From a virus: a stretch of DNA of 29,218 nt. The stretch is from the IMG/VR virus record IMGVR_UViG_3300022934_000113, positions 1-29,218 of that record, one strand, 5' to 3'. Made by a program: the position numbers and the translations under genes. This document shows positions 1 through 8,268 of the stretch, piece after piece (position 1 is the first letter of the stretch; each line of letters begins with the position of its first letter). The notes under the pieces were generated by a model, which saw only the letters and a list, made by a program, of their open reading frames with translations, did no database searches and was not told the origin of the DNA.

Positions 1-782
1 TCGCTGTATGTGAAAATATTAGAGGTGCTTGACCGCTTGATCAGAGGGTTCCACGTTGCGTGGTTCTTAAATGGATTGTCCTCGCGAATGTCCGCCGATG
101 CCAAACCGCTCGCAGTAAAATCATTAGACCCCGCATCGTCCTCCCCGATTGCAGATGTGTTTTCAAAAAGCAGGTGAAAGCCGTTTGTCCCCAACGCACC
201 ACTGTAGCTTGCAGGTTTTAACCCCCCATAGTCATTCGATTCAGTAAAGGATGTGTGGTCTAGTGCACTCCCCTCGACCCCGTACACATCAGCAATGTAT
301 CCCTCAAGCTCGTTCTGGTTGAGCCACGCGCCGAGCCTCATGCTTCCCCACGCTTGAACCCCCGTTATGCCAGATAAAATAGATTCACCATTATAGTAAA
401 CTGTTGCAGTGCCGGAATTTACGCTGATGCAAATATGCGCCCACGCTGCTGGATCGCGGTAAACTCCTGTTGAGTATGTGGTGGATGATCCGTTCCAAAA
501 GCCTAGCTTATCAGTGTTGCTGGAATCGGTTGTTCCGCGAAAACTTAATCCTTCACCAGCCGATCCAGAGATGCCCCACGTTGCGAGGTATTGCGCTTGA
601 GATGGGCCAGAGATGGTTGCTCGCTTGACCCAAAATGCCAGCGTCCAAGTTGTGCTGGTGCTTCCAGTTGATCGTGAGAGGTGCGCACTTCCGTCAAACC
701 GCAGCGAACGTGTCACAGGGTCGGCTGGGGTTGAGTCAGCCGCCGCTGGCTTATTCCAAAGTGCTGATGCGAAGTCGGCCAT
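1..782 (-). CDS. LamG/concanavalin-like tail fibre or appendage protein (3' end outside window)
   Basis: An open frame runs from an ATG at 780-782 to the left edge, about 260 residues, with no stop. The start overlaps the stop of the upstream fibre gene as TAATG, so translation is probably coupled. The translation is beta-rich. Residues about 35-190 look like a LamG/concanavalin-type lectin fold, with segments such as TWTLAFWVKR, AWAHICISVNSGTATVYYNG and MRLGAWLNQNELEGYIADVY, followed by a stretch of the form GTNGFHLLFEN...DAGSNDFTASG. That arrangement is common in appendage proteins of aquatic phages, where such domains are thought to bind surface glycans. The role in host recognition is inferred from the fold-like pattern and from its place at the end of the structural operon. 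The C-terminus cannot be seen. Confidence 0.75.
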   Translation of the reverse strand, partial: MADFASALWNKPAAADSTPADPVTRSLRFDGSAHLSRSTGSTSTTWTLAFWVKRATISGPSQAQYLATWGISGSAGEGLSFRGTTDSSNTDKLGFWNGSSTTYSTGVYRDPAAWAHICISVNSGTATVYYNGESILSGITGVQAWGSMRLGAWLNQNELEGYIADVYGVEGSALDHTSFTESNDYGGLKPASYSGALGTNGFHLLFENTSAIGEDDAGSNDFTASGLASADIREDNPFKNHATWNPLIKRSSTSNIFTYS

Positions 783-2389
783 TAGCTAGTTGCTTTTAGA
801 TCGAGTTGAGGCGCACCGAGCAGGATGGTGTTATCCGCCTGAATCATATAAGGCAGCACATCGACGGCATTTGCTGTGGATGAAATGGTAGGCGTGTTTC
901 CACCAACAGGCTTAAAGTCACCGCCTGTTTCTAGAGATATTGTTTTACCGCCTCCAGATGGTTGAATCAAAACAATGACTCCGGTTTGCCCGGTGTTGCC
1001 CGCATCAGCAGTAGGGTTGCTTAATTGAACCGTTGTGCCGCTTGATGGGTCTAGCGTTAGGATGAAGTTTTGATATGAGTCAAAATCAAGAGTCACCGAT
1101 GTTGCTGTAACTGTCTGAGTGTCTGTTGCCCCTTGCTGGGCCGCACTCCAAGAGTTGCTAACGTCATTCTTCGTGGTATCGGCATCGTAGGCTTGAACGT
1201 CCGTGCCGATAGCCAGCCCAAGGTTAGTGCGGGCTGTGGATGCGTCATTTACATCACTCAGGTTGTTGCTGATCTGGAGGTAGTGCGAGTTATGGTTGTG
1301 CGCCGAGGCAGCAGCACCAATGTCACTCAACACCTCAGACCCGCTGCGACTCTCCAATCCGTTTGCCGTGAACCGTGCGTACTCGTCATCGGCCACATCG
1401 GCTGAGTCAATTTGAACGGCGTTCGTGTTGGCGATGCCGAAAGTGAGTGCGTCCTGCTTGGCATTCCAAGTCGCCGCTGAACTAATCGCCGCATCACCAA
1501 TGTTGCTCAGTCCTAACGCAATCGTGCCGCTCGACGTAATGGGCGACCCGGAGTCTACATCAATACCATCCGAGCCAGTGACCGCCACGCTGGTGACTGT
1601 CCCGGAACCGCCTCCGCCTCCGCCTGACCCACTGCTTGCTGCGGTGATCCGGCCTTGTGCGTCAACCGTAATGTCTGCATTGGTGTAGCTGCCAGCGGTC
1701 ACACTGGTGTCAGCAATCTTCGCAGCCGTCACGGCGTCATCAGCGAGCTTGGCAGTGGTTACAGCGGAATCAGCAATAACCGTTGCCCCGTCACCTGTGG
1801 AAGTTACATCGCCAGTGTGGTTCGGGTGGCTGTAATTGTTTGCGCTGGCAGTGATGCCATCCAGCTTTGTTTTATCGCCATCAGCAAAAGCACCTTCAGA
1901 TGGTTTAGGCTGAAGGGTTGAGATTGTAACACCCTTGACTCCCGCTAGATCGGTAAGCTCAGAGTCCATTAGTGCACCAGCGGCTTCCACGTTAGTCGCG
2001 TCAGTTACATCAGCCGAAGTCTCGATGCCGTCTAGCTTAGTCTTGTCACCATCAACGAATGCACCTTCAGACGGAGCAGCTTGCTTCGCGTCCAACTCAG
2101 CCTGAGTCACTTCAGCGTTCAGTGTGTCGCCAGAAAAACTCAGTCCATCACCAGCCGTAATAGTGGCTTGCTTCGCGTCCAGGGACGTTTGCAGGTTGGT
2201 CACATCGCTGATCGCGTGCGTGTGGCTGCTGTCTGCCTTGCCTGACAATAGGTTGCTAACCGTGACTTTTTTGTTAGTCCCGGTCGCTGACATGGTGGAG
2301 TCAGTAGTGTCCACTACCGGCACCACAACATCGGTGTCTGCCGTGCTTGAGCTTAGAACGCTTAAATCAGTTATCTTTTGGTCGGCCAT
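782..2389 (-). CDS. Tail fibre / receptor-binding type protein
   Basis: This 535-residue protein is rich in Ser, Thr, Ala, Gly and Asp and poor in Cys, as fibrous phage proteins are. It carries an imperfect internal repeat: PSEGAFVDGDKTKLDGI near residues 106-122 and PSEGAFADGDKTKLDGI near 163-179. Three clusters of closely spaced histidines occur: H56-x-H58, H188-P-N-H191 and H364-N-H366. In T4 gp37-type fibres, HxH motifs bind metal ions along a trimeric needle; the same role here is inference. A poly-Gly linker (about 255-263) separates the repetitive N-terminal half from the C-terminal part, and the last 100 residues look beta-structured. The ATG lies 3 bases after the upstream stop. It is probably a trimeric fibre together with the downstream LamG protein. 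Confidence 0.8.
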   Translation of the reverse strand: MADQKITDLSVLSSSTADTDVVVPVVDTTDSTMSATGTNKKVTVSNLLSGKADSSHTHAISDVTNLQTSLDAKQATITAGDGLSFSGDTLNAEVTQAELDAKQAAPSEGAFVDGDKTKLDGIETSADVTDATNVEAAGALMDSELTDLAGVKGVTISTLQPKPSEGAFADGDKTKLDGITASANNYSHPNHTGDVTSTGDGATVIADSAVTTAKLADDAVTAAKIADTSVTAGSYTNADITVDAQGRITAASSGSGGGGGGSGTVTSVAVTGSDGIDVDSGSPITSSGTIALGLSNIGDAAISSAATWNAKQDALTFGIANTNAVQIDSADVADDEYARFTANGLESRSGSEVLSDIGAAASAHNHNSHYLQISNNLSDVNDASTARTNLGLAIGTDVQAYDADTTKNDVSNSWSAAQQGATDTQTVTATSVTLDFDSYQNFILTLDPSSGTTVQLSNPTADAGNTGQTGVIVLIQPSGGGKTISLETGGDFKPVGGNTPTISSTANAVDVLPYMIQADNTILLGAPQLDLKATS

Positions 2390-2392
2390 GAT

Positions 2393-3091
2393 CTAGTGTG
2401 TTTTAATGCGGATATTGGTATGCTGGCTTTGCTGACGAAGTTTTGCCATTTCAACCGCCAGAGCATCTTCCGCTTGTTGTTTTTGTGCGAGCGCGAGATC
2501 AGCCTTTTCATCTAGTAAAAGCATATCCGCGGCCGCGGCCCGTTCGACGTAAGTTTTGAAAATCCATGGGAAGTCTACTCGGACCCAGGGGCTATTCCCT
2601 GGCTCCAGAGAAGTGGCAATTGTTCCGTCCTGGTCGTAAAAATCACCGGTTGTTTTGTGGTACACCTGGGTGCCGGCATCGTAAGACCCGGCGGACCAGG
2701 ATTCTCCATTTAAAAGCGGAGCTTGTTTGCGGTACGATACCCAGACCGAGGTGGCTGTTGCCGTGTAACCAGGAATGTTCAAGCCATCCGCGGTTAGGTT
2801 AAAATCATAATCTTCCAGGCTGTGGGTTGTCCTGGGATCGGCGTCCGTTACCCTGGCAACTTCCCCCAGGTCTTCCTTGCCGGACTCCTGGTATGGAATT
2901 GTTTTGGAAGTAATCGTGCGCTGCTCAACGGTCATTAGCTCGGGCCAGAAGTTTGCCTCCCAGGCTTCGCGTAAGCGCCGGCTGATAAAGCCGCGAAAAA
3001 GCTCAGATTCATCAGCGGATAAAACGCTGAAAATTCTACCGCTGGTCTCCGTTGCCCCGCGGAGTACCTCCTTGTATTGAATACGCCTCAT
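2393..3091 (-). CDS. Probable head-tail adaptor / neck protein
   Basis: A 232-residue protein lies between the capsid genes and the fibres, where connector or neck proteins usually sit. The N-terminal part is alpha-helical (FRGFISRRLREAWEANFWPEL). A middle part has short beta motifs, including TSVWVSYRKQAPLL and a segment of the form YDAGTQVYHKTTGDFY, that I associate with podovirus-type adaptor proteins. The C-terminal helix (FPWIFKTYVERAAAADML, then a Lys/Gln/Glu-rich coil) would suit oligomeric ring assembly. No catalytic motif is visible. The ATG has only a weak AGGG upstream and follows the preceding stop by 5 bases. The assignment rests on gene order and general resemblance; a minor virion protein of another kind is possible. 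Confidence 0.55.
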   Translation of the reverse strand: MRRIQYKEVLRGATETSGRIFSVLSADESELFRGFISRRLREAWEANFWPELMTVEQRTITSKTIPYQESGKEDLGEVARVTDADPRTTHSLEDYDFNLTADGLNIPGYTATATSVWVSYRKQAPLLNGESWSAGSYDAGTQVYHKTTGDFYDQDGTIATSLEPGNSPWVRVDFPWIFKTYVERAAAADMLLLDEKADLALAQKQQAEDALAVEMAKLRQQSQHTNIRIKTH

Positions 3092-3096
3092 TGACC

Positions 3097-3468
3097 CTAA
3101 TATATTTTCTTGGTCCTAACGAAGCCGCCGCTTTTCTTGCGTTCCTCGAAGGGCCACATCTCAGCCGGCACATGGGAATAGCCTGACTGAATCTTTGTCC
3201 CGGTGCATTTTACTGCTACCTCCGGGTGGCGCTTGGTAACCCACTTCATGAAGTCAGGGTCTTGAGCGCCGGTGCCTTGCCGGGTCTTTAAATCCATGTA
3301 CCCGGCGGCATCAAAGGAGGCCACCGGCCGGCCGAGTCCTTCGACCGACCGATGGTCCTTTTGATTTTCCTTGGCAACTTCCCTCTGCCGCTTCTCAGCC
3401 TTGGCCATATCAGCCGCGTGCTGCACGCGCAGGTCATGGGTTACTGCCTTGGCAAGCTCTTGATCCAT
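3097..3468 (-). CDS. Small virion-operon protein of unknown function
   Basis: A 123-residue, strongly charged protein that I do not recognise. The N-terminal 45 residues (LAKAVTHDLRVQHAADMAKA, then a Lys/Arg/Glu-rich stretch) should form a long amphipathic helix. The C-terminal part is more compact, with Trp, Pro and aromatic residues (PDFMKWVTKRHPEV, HVPAEMWPFEERK). Its start overlaps the capsid stop as TAATG, so it is probably translated with the major capsid protein. This is the usual place for a minor head protein, a head-completion protein or a capsid decoration factor. No signal peptide, membrane segment or catalytic motif is seen. Confidence 0.7.
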   Translation of the reverse strand: MDQELAKAVTHDLRVQHAADMAKAEKRQREVAKENQKDHRSVEGLGRPVASFDAAGYMDLKTRQGTGAQDPDFMKWVTKRHPEVAVKCTGTKIQSGYSHVPAEMWPFEERKKSGGFVRTKKIY

Positions 3469-4550
3469 TAGGAAGCGAGCTTGAATGCACCCAGGCCGAG
3501 CGGGTTCTTGACGCAGAGACCAGCGATAGCGTCCACCGCGAAGCGAGGACCACCACCGTTGTCAACCAGGTCAGTTACCTTCGGCATTTGGTTGAAGCGC
3601 ATTTCGAGCAGGTTCGTATTAAGAACGTAACCGCGGCTCTTGGCGCTGGTGCCCAGGTTGGTGTTGGAGAAACCCAGATCGTGGTTCAGCCAGAGACTCG
3701 GCAGCAACTCGACCGTGCCGAAGTCGCCCTCGTAAATATCGATCGTGTTTACTATTTTACGAGTGGTCATGTCCTGGTTGAACACCTTCACGGCGCTGGC
3801 CACGTTGGTGTTAGCGAACTGAGTTTGAGTGAACTCCTTGAAGCGGCTCTTTAAAGCAGGTCCGCAAAGCAGGGTGAACACGTCATTCATTCCGGTCTCC
3901 TCGTAGATCGATTGAAGAACGGCGTTTACTTCTGCCTCAGTTAAGTTGGCGGAAGTGGCGCTGCTTTCAATGCTTGCCGCGGGAGTGCGGTAGGCGCTTG
4001 GAATGTTGCTGTTGCCGTCATCAATCCATTTACCAAGCGAGCGAGTGCGGTTGGCCGCGCTGCTGGAGCCGGTCACAACGTCAGCGGTGAACGTGTCACT
4101 GCCGGAGTTGTAAGTAAACTCATCAGCGCACATGGTGGTCTCGATGATGCGTTTAAGCTGCAAGAGCTTCTTACGCACGGCGTAGGCCTTGTGATTGCTG
4201 ATACCAGCTTGGTTCTGAACGTCTTGAGTCAACTTAGACACCAAGGCTTGCTCGCGGAACCACTGCACGCGGTTGCTCAAAACATCGTAATCGCCCTGGG
4301 CGTTATCGAAGTCGGAGCTTGAAGCAGTGTTGCTGTGAGCGAGGTCAGTGCCGTCAATCGTTGCCGAGTCAACGGGAGCCAGTTGTTTGTCAACAGGCCA
4401 TTCAAAAAGGATGTTCGTCGGCGCGGAGCCCTTGGGGACAATACTAAAAAAAGGAGTATTTTTGCTGTCCACAGCCGTTATGGCGTCCAAGAGATCGCGG
4501 TGAGAACCATCCTGACTAATAACAGTATGTGAGTATAGTGGATTTGCCAT
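3468..4550 (-). CDS. Major capsid protein (SU10-like / DUF5309 type)
   Basis: This 360-residue protein has the features of the SU10-like major head protein family (DUF5309). The N-terminus contains a segment of the form HRDLLDAITAVDSKNTPFFS followed by FEWPVD. A helical spine includes WFREQALVSKLTQDVQNQAG and AYAVRKKLLQLKRIIE. A late motif, TIDIYEGDFGTVELLPSLWL, is typical of the P-domain/A-domain end of these proteins. Length fits the family (usually about 300-360). It forms the HK97-fold shell. It follows the scaffold gene by 10 bases and is followed by two head/neck genes. No Shine-Dalgarno sequence is visible; the ATG follows an A-rich stretch. That is odd for a gene expected to be the most abundant phage product. 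Confidence 0.88.
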   Translation of the reverse strand: MANPLYSHTVISQDGSHRDLLDAITAVDSKNTPFFSIVPKGSAPTNILFEWPVDKQLAPVDSATIDGTDLAHSNTASSSDFDNAQGDYDVLSNRVQWFREQALVSKLTQDVQNQAGISNHKAYAVRKKLLQLKRIIETTMCADEFTYNSGSDTFTADVVTGSSSAANRTRSLGKWIDDGNSNIPSAYRTPAASIESSATSANLTEAEVNAVLQSIYEETGMNDVFTLLCGPALKSRFKEFTQTQFANTNVASAVKVFNQDMTTRKIVNTIDIYEGDFGTVELLPSLWLNHDLGFSNTNLGTSAKSRGYVLNTNLLEMRFNQMPKVTDLVDNGGGPRFAVDAIAGLCVKNPLGLGAFKLAS

Positions 4551-4560
4551 TTTGGTTTAG

Positions 4561-5652
4561 TTAGTTCTGGAGCAGATTTCCTAGGTAGGAATCTAGTGAG
4601 TCTCCATCTCCTCTTTCCAAAACCCGGTCTCTTGAGGAACGGTAACGCGAAGCTGCTTCTTCGTCGCTGGCAGCAGGGGCGGCCATTGGTTTGGGCTCTA
4701 GCGATTTAGGCGGTGCCTTTCGGGCTGCCTTCTTCGCCGGCTTTTTACCTGGGCCTCCGTGCTCCTTCATTTCAGCCAGGGTGCCTTCAACATATCGGGC
4801 AACCTGTAACTCATAATCCGGAAACTGCTTAAAGAGAGGGACGTTTTTAATAGCTTCATTAAACACGGCCATCTCTTCGGAGTTCTTATCGCCAAGCCAG
4901 GCGTAACGCTCTCGGGCCACTTTGCTTGCCTCGTCCTTAAACGAGATAAACTGAGCCTGTTGCGGAATCCACTGGTCGAGTGATTTTCGTGCATGATTGC
5001 GAACGCGCTTCACTAATTTTTTAGCTTCTTTTGTCGCGTTCTCCTCATACTCATACGACTCTGGGTCCGCGTTGAGTTTTACATCCTGGGCTTCAAGTCG
5101 CTTGATTGCGCCGTCGATGTCTCCATCTTCCAGCATCTCTTCCACGCCATCCGCAAAGTCCATTCGCTGAAGATTCACTTTACGTTCCTCGTTCAGTTTT
5201 TCGATTGAATCAATGTGGCTGACAGGGTTCTCGCCGGCCGGGGCCTGGGCCTGGGGCTGATTCCTGAGTTGCTCTAACTCAGCCCTCATGCTTTCCAGTT
5301 CCTGGTCTCGATCAGCTAGAGATTCCTCAAGCTCCTTGCGCTTACGGACTTCCTTGCCAATACGACGATTAAACCACTCAGGATTTTCGCCATCGGATTC
5401 CTCCGGCTGTTCTTCCTGGGCCTCCTCGTCTTGTTCCTGAGAAAGATCGGACTCCTCTTCCACGGCCTCCGGCGTCTGCTCGTCGCCTTCTTCCGCTTCA
5501 GATTCCCCTGGCTCTTCAGCCTGGGGCTCGGGAGATTCCTCCTCACCACCCACCGCTGCCGTGATCAATTGATCCAGGTCTAGCGGCTTGCTTTCGTTTT
5601 CCCCGGTTTTTTCTTCGTGGGTTTCCGTCCCCGCGTTCTCTTGTTTTTCCAT
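4561..5652 (-). CDS. Capsid scaffolding protein
   Basis: The protein is very acidic and highly charged. An N-terminal half rich in Glu, Gln and Pro is followed by a coiled-coil stretch (LEESLADRDQELESMRAELE) and then a Lys/Arg-rich helical C-terminus. This composition, and the position immediately before the major capsid gene, are typical of phage scaffolding proteins, which bind capsid subunits through a basic C-terminal helix and leave the mature head. The frame is open back to 5763, but I place the start at the ATG at 5650-5652 (MEKQENAG..., 363 residues). It has a GAGGA about 10 bases upstream and lies downstream of a hairpin terminator at 5689-5722; the longer N-terminus would be translated through that hairpin and looks unnatural. 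Confidence 0.82.
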   Translation of the reverse strand: MEKQENAGTETHEEKTGENESKPLDLDQLITAAVGGEEESPEPQAEEPGESEAEEGDEQTPEAVEEESDLSQEQDEEAQEEQPEESDGENPEWFNRRIGKEVRKRKELEESLADRDQELESMRAELEQLRNQPQAQAPAGENPVSHIDSIEKLNEERKVNLQRMDFADGVEEMLEDGDIDGAIKRLEAQDVKLNADPESYEYEENATKEAKKLVKRVRNHARKSLDQWIPQQAQFISFKDEASKVARERYAWLGDKNSEEMAVFNEAIKNVPLFKQFPDYELQVARYVEGTLAEMKEHGGPGKKPAKKAARKAPPKSLEPKPMAAPAASDEEAASRYRSSRDRVLERGDGDSLDSYLGNLLQN

Positions 5653-5688
5653 GCGCTTAATGTCCTCGCAAGTAGGCTTTGCCCGGGC

Positions 5689-5722
5689 ATAAAAGAAGCC
5701 CGTGCCTGAAATAGACACGGGC
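5689..5722 (-). terminator. Rho-independent-type terminator/attenuator before the scaffold gene
   Basis: On the minus strand a 9-bp stem (GCCCGTGTC / GGCACGGGC, one G-U pair) with a 7-nt loop TATTTCA is followed directly by TTCTTTTAT. The stem covers 5698-5706 and 5714-5722 and the T-rich tail 5691-5697. It sits between the portal-side genes and the scaffold-capsid genes, so some leftward transcripts should end here. Either read-through is partial or a separate promoter lies downstream. Confidence 0.7.
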
Positions 5723-5792
5723 CTGGGGGGGAAGGCAACCTGCCGAATACTCAGCGAAGTCACCTGGTTCAGTTAATCTTATTAGTCCATTA

Positions 5793-6008
5793 TTAGCCCT
5801 TTCGGTAGCGTTCAAGTTGTCTGTGGAGATCGGTCAGGGCCGCGGCGTAACCGCATTGCCAGGTCCGATCCTCCCCCTTGACTGCGACATCAATAGCCAC
5901 CTGGGTGGCATTTGTTTTGCCCTCAGTTAAGATGGAGTCAAGGGCTTGCCAGATATCCGAGTCATCGGTCAGGCTTGCCAGGGATTTTCTAATTGTTAGC
6001 TCGTCCAT
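5793..6008 (-). CDS. Small conserved phage protein next to portal
   Basis: A 71-residue acidic protein. It begins MDELTIRKSLASL, and its centre carries the pattern GKTNATQVAIDVAVKGEDRT followed by an Ala-rich helix (CGYAAALTDLHRQLERY). Small proteins with this 'ATQVAID...GE...GY/R AAAL' pattern often sit beside portal genes in phages; their function is not known to me. It starts 8 bases after the portal stop and precedes the terminator at 5689-5722. It may be a head assembly accessory factor, but only position supports that. No membrane segment or metal-binding motif is visible. Confidence 0.7.
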   Translation of the reverse strand: MDELTIRKSLASLTDDSDIWQALDSILTEGKTNATQVAIDVAVKGEDRTWQCGYAAALTDLHRQLERYRKG

Positions 6009-6016
6009 ATTTTTCC

Positions 6017-8071
6017 TTATTGTGCCGGGCTTACTCCAATTTTACCGATTTGCGCGTTTTGCTCCTGCTGCACCTGGAACTGTAACGCCTGGTTGTATTT
6101 CTGCATGAGTTCCGCGAATCGCTCATCGCCCTGGAGCATCTCCTGGTACTTAGGATTGCCTTGCACGATTTGCTGCAAGAATTGCATTTTCATATTAGCA
6201 GTGGGGTCTTTCTCCTGGTATTGAGGCTCATTGCCCAGGGCCATGAATGCCACGGCCTGGTTGACCTCATCGAAGACCTTGCCGCTCGCGCCGGTCTTAT
6301 CCTCAGGGATAACCATACGGGCCAGTACAGGGTCCAGAAGCTGCATCTTGAAGTTGGTTAGCGCGGCTCGATCAATAACCCCGGCGGTATCCTCCGGAAG
6401 CACCATCTTGCTCACGATCTCCATCTTGCGAAGCATGAAATCCTGGTCAAGCTCACGAACGTCGAAGCTCACCCGGAGGTCCATCTTGCCGGCGATCTCT
6501 TCAGGCGTCTGCGGGAAACCTGGCTGAGTGCCGGATATCCGCATCAACTCTTCTTCGCTGACGTATTCCTGGATAAGCTCAAACACTTTCCCAAACACTT
6601 CGCTCCAGGTCATTCGCCAGTTTTCTGCCATAGCCTGGCGCTTGGTCTGGGAGCTTACCGGGTTAACCCCATCGGTGAACCGGCCGAAGTAATCATCAGC
6701 CTGGGCCTGGACATAATTCACAACCTCCAGGGCCTCGTTAGGGCTGGACTTAGGCGGCTCCAGGAAGCGGATTTCGTTAGGCCGCATTTCCGGAATCGCG
6801 CTACCTGGTTGCAGTCGGTAGACCTGGCTGCTTCTTGCCGGGTACACAAACGGCGGCAACACCGTGAGGCTTGCCCGGTCATAAAGCGCATCACGCTGGG
6901 CCTTCTGTTCCTGCTGCCAGGTTGCACAAATTTCCGACACACCCCGGCTGTCCAGGAGCCGGCGGGTTAGTCGCTCGCGGCGGTAGGCAAAGAAAGGATA
7001 ATTGCCGTGGCAATAATCGAGCATTTCATTTTTTGCCGATACCTTGCTAATCGCCGGGTGGAATACGGTGCACCAAATATTTGGCACGCCGTCCTCATCA
7101 ATCACCCGCTGGTAAGCGTAGATAACTTCAAAGATGTTCTCGGTTGTGCCATCGCTAAATGCCAGGTCATTCACTTCGGCATTAATCACGTTTGCATAAT
7201 CCATGACCCGGCCCTTGGTGTTCATTACCTGGGCCACCCATTCCTTGCTATAACCGTAGTTGGTCGCGGCCTCTTTTAGCTGGGCCTCGGTCATCCATTG
7301 CCGGCGGAAAATTGCCGGGGCGTGCTGTAGCTCGATGGTCTCCGGTGCCACATAGATGTCTTCATGCATCTTCAGTGCGGTAACGCTTGGGGCGTTCTTC
7401 ACCACATGATCCATGGGCATTTCGGACACATCATTCTCGCGCAATTCTTTGACCATCTTCCGGGCCCGGCGCTTGTTCATTCCCATCTCGGCCTGGATCA
7501 TTTCCACCACGGCATCTTCCTGGCTTTCGTCCTTAATCATGCCAGGGAGATTTGCCAGGGCGGTGCCGTCCGGGGCTTGTTGGGCCATGGCGATAATTTC
7601 ATCCATGCTGATGGGGTGATTCTTTTTACTGATCTGGCGATCCCAGGTCACATGAATCACACTCACCCCGTACTGCTGACCCCATTGCGCGGCAAGCTGC
7701 ACCTCCTGGCAAAGCTCAGAGCGCATCACGTTGTCCCGGTAATAGGAAAGCAATGTGGTGGCCACCGCGCTTTTGCCCGAGTCATTTGCCTCCACCGGAG
7801 TGGCTCGCAATACGCCGCGCCAGAATGAAGTGCTCAACACATCCACATTCTCGTTAATGATGGCATCAGCCAATCTTACCCGGGTATCGGAAGCGCCGTC
7901 CCAGGGGAACGGGTCTTCGGTTGGATCGTTGGCGTGCTTCTTACCGTCATCAGTTTGCCCACTCCATTTGGCGTAACGCACATCGTCCGACCTGGTTCTA
8001 CGCCAGCCCAGGTTGTTGTACCCGCCGGCCCGTTGATAGTCCTTAATTAGTTTTCCAATATCTGGATTCAT
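6017..8071 (-). CDS. Portal protein
   Basis: A 684-residue protein with the composition, size and position of a podovirus/SU10-type portal (head-tail connector, usually about 550-750 residues). It forms the dodecameric vertex through which DNA is packaged and ejected. Visible landmarks are an N-terminal segment DPFPWDGASDTRVRLAD, a helical core, AYRRERLTRRLLDSRGVSE in the middle (wing/clip region of this type) and a Gln-rich helical tail (residues about 625-684) that could form a barrel. TerL and a small HTH gene lie just upstream, and the scaffold and capsid genes downstream. Its ATG overlaps the stop of the preceding gene as TAATG. I see no fused nuclease or protease domain. Confidence 0.87.
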   Translation of the reverse strand: MNPDIGKLIKDYQRAGGYNNLGWRRTRSDDVRYAKWSGQTDDGKKHANDPTEDPFPWDGASDTRVRLADAIINENVDVLSTSFWRGVLRATPVEANDSGKSAVATTLLSYYRDNVMRSELCQEVQLAAQWGQQYGVSVIHVTWDRQISKKNHPISMDEIIAMAQQAPDGTALANLPGMIKDESQEDAVVEMIQAEMGMNKRRARKMVKELRENDVSEMPMDHVVKNAPSVTALKMHEDIYVAPETIELQHAPAIFRRQWMTEAQLKEAATNYGYSKEWVAQVMNTKGRVMDYANVINAEVNDLAFSDGTTENIFEVIYAYQRVIDEDGVPNIWCTVFHPAISKVSAKNEMLDYCHGNYPFFAYRRERLTRRLLDSRGVSEICATWQQEQKAQRDALYDRASLTVLPPFVYPARSSQVYRLQPGSAIPEMRPNEIRFLEPPKSSPNEALEVVNYVQAQADDYFGRFTDGVNPVSSQTKRQAMAENWRMTWSEVFGKVFELIQEYVSEEELMRISGTQPGFPQTPEEIAGKMDLRVSFDVRELDQDFMLRKMEIVSKMVLPEDTAGVIDRAALTNFKMQLLDPVLARMVIPEDKTGASGKVFDEVNQAVAFMALGNEPQYQEKDPTANMKMQFLQQIVQGNPKYQEMLQGDERFAELMQKYNQALQFQVQQEQNAQIGKIGVSPAQ

Positions 8072-8268
8072 TACTCTTCCCCCGTAATTGTTTGGATTAG
8101 TTTGACGATATCGCCTCTGTAATATTTCCGGTTTCGTCGCCCTGGCACAATGGTCCGGATAGCCCCAGTGCTGGCCAGGTAGTTCAGGTTGTTTTGTGTT
8201 AACCCCGTTAGGTTCTTGACCGTTTTCGCATCAAGCAATAACGGCAAATCTTCAATAGCTTCCGCCAC
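8071..8268 (-). CDS. Small MerR/excisionase-like helix-turn-helix protein
   Basis: A 65-residue protein with the layout of an excisionase/MerR-type winged helix: DAKTVKNLTGLTQNNLNYLA (HTH), then a turn, then RNRKYYRGDIVKLIQTI, where the aromatic 'YY..DI..L' pattern is the usual end of this fold. It overlaps the 3' end of terL by 17 bases and its stop overlaps the portal start as TAATG, so it is embedded in the packaging operon. Possible roles are DNA recognition for packaging (a small-terminase-like helper) or regulation of the late operon. No experimental family is recognised. A second HTH of this general kind occurs at 15828-15998. Confidence 0.72.
   Translation of the reverse strand: MAEAIEDLPLLLDAKTVKNLTGLTQNNLNYLASTGAIRTIVPGRRNRKYYRGDIVKLIQTITGEE

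Noticed and set aside
1857-2080. A DNA-level repeat in the fibre gene
   Set aside because: The similarity follows the protein repeat PSEGAF..GDKTKLDGI in the same frame and includes many silent changes, so it is an ordinary protein-domain duplication.
5653-5763. The longer N-terminus of the scaffold protein
   Set aside because: The added residues are encoded across the terminator hairpin, and the ATG at 5652 has a better ribosome site.
7364-7828. A 154-residue plus-strand frame
   Set aside because: It is the reverse of the portal gene, has a His-rich unnatural composition, and the portal frame is far better.
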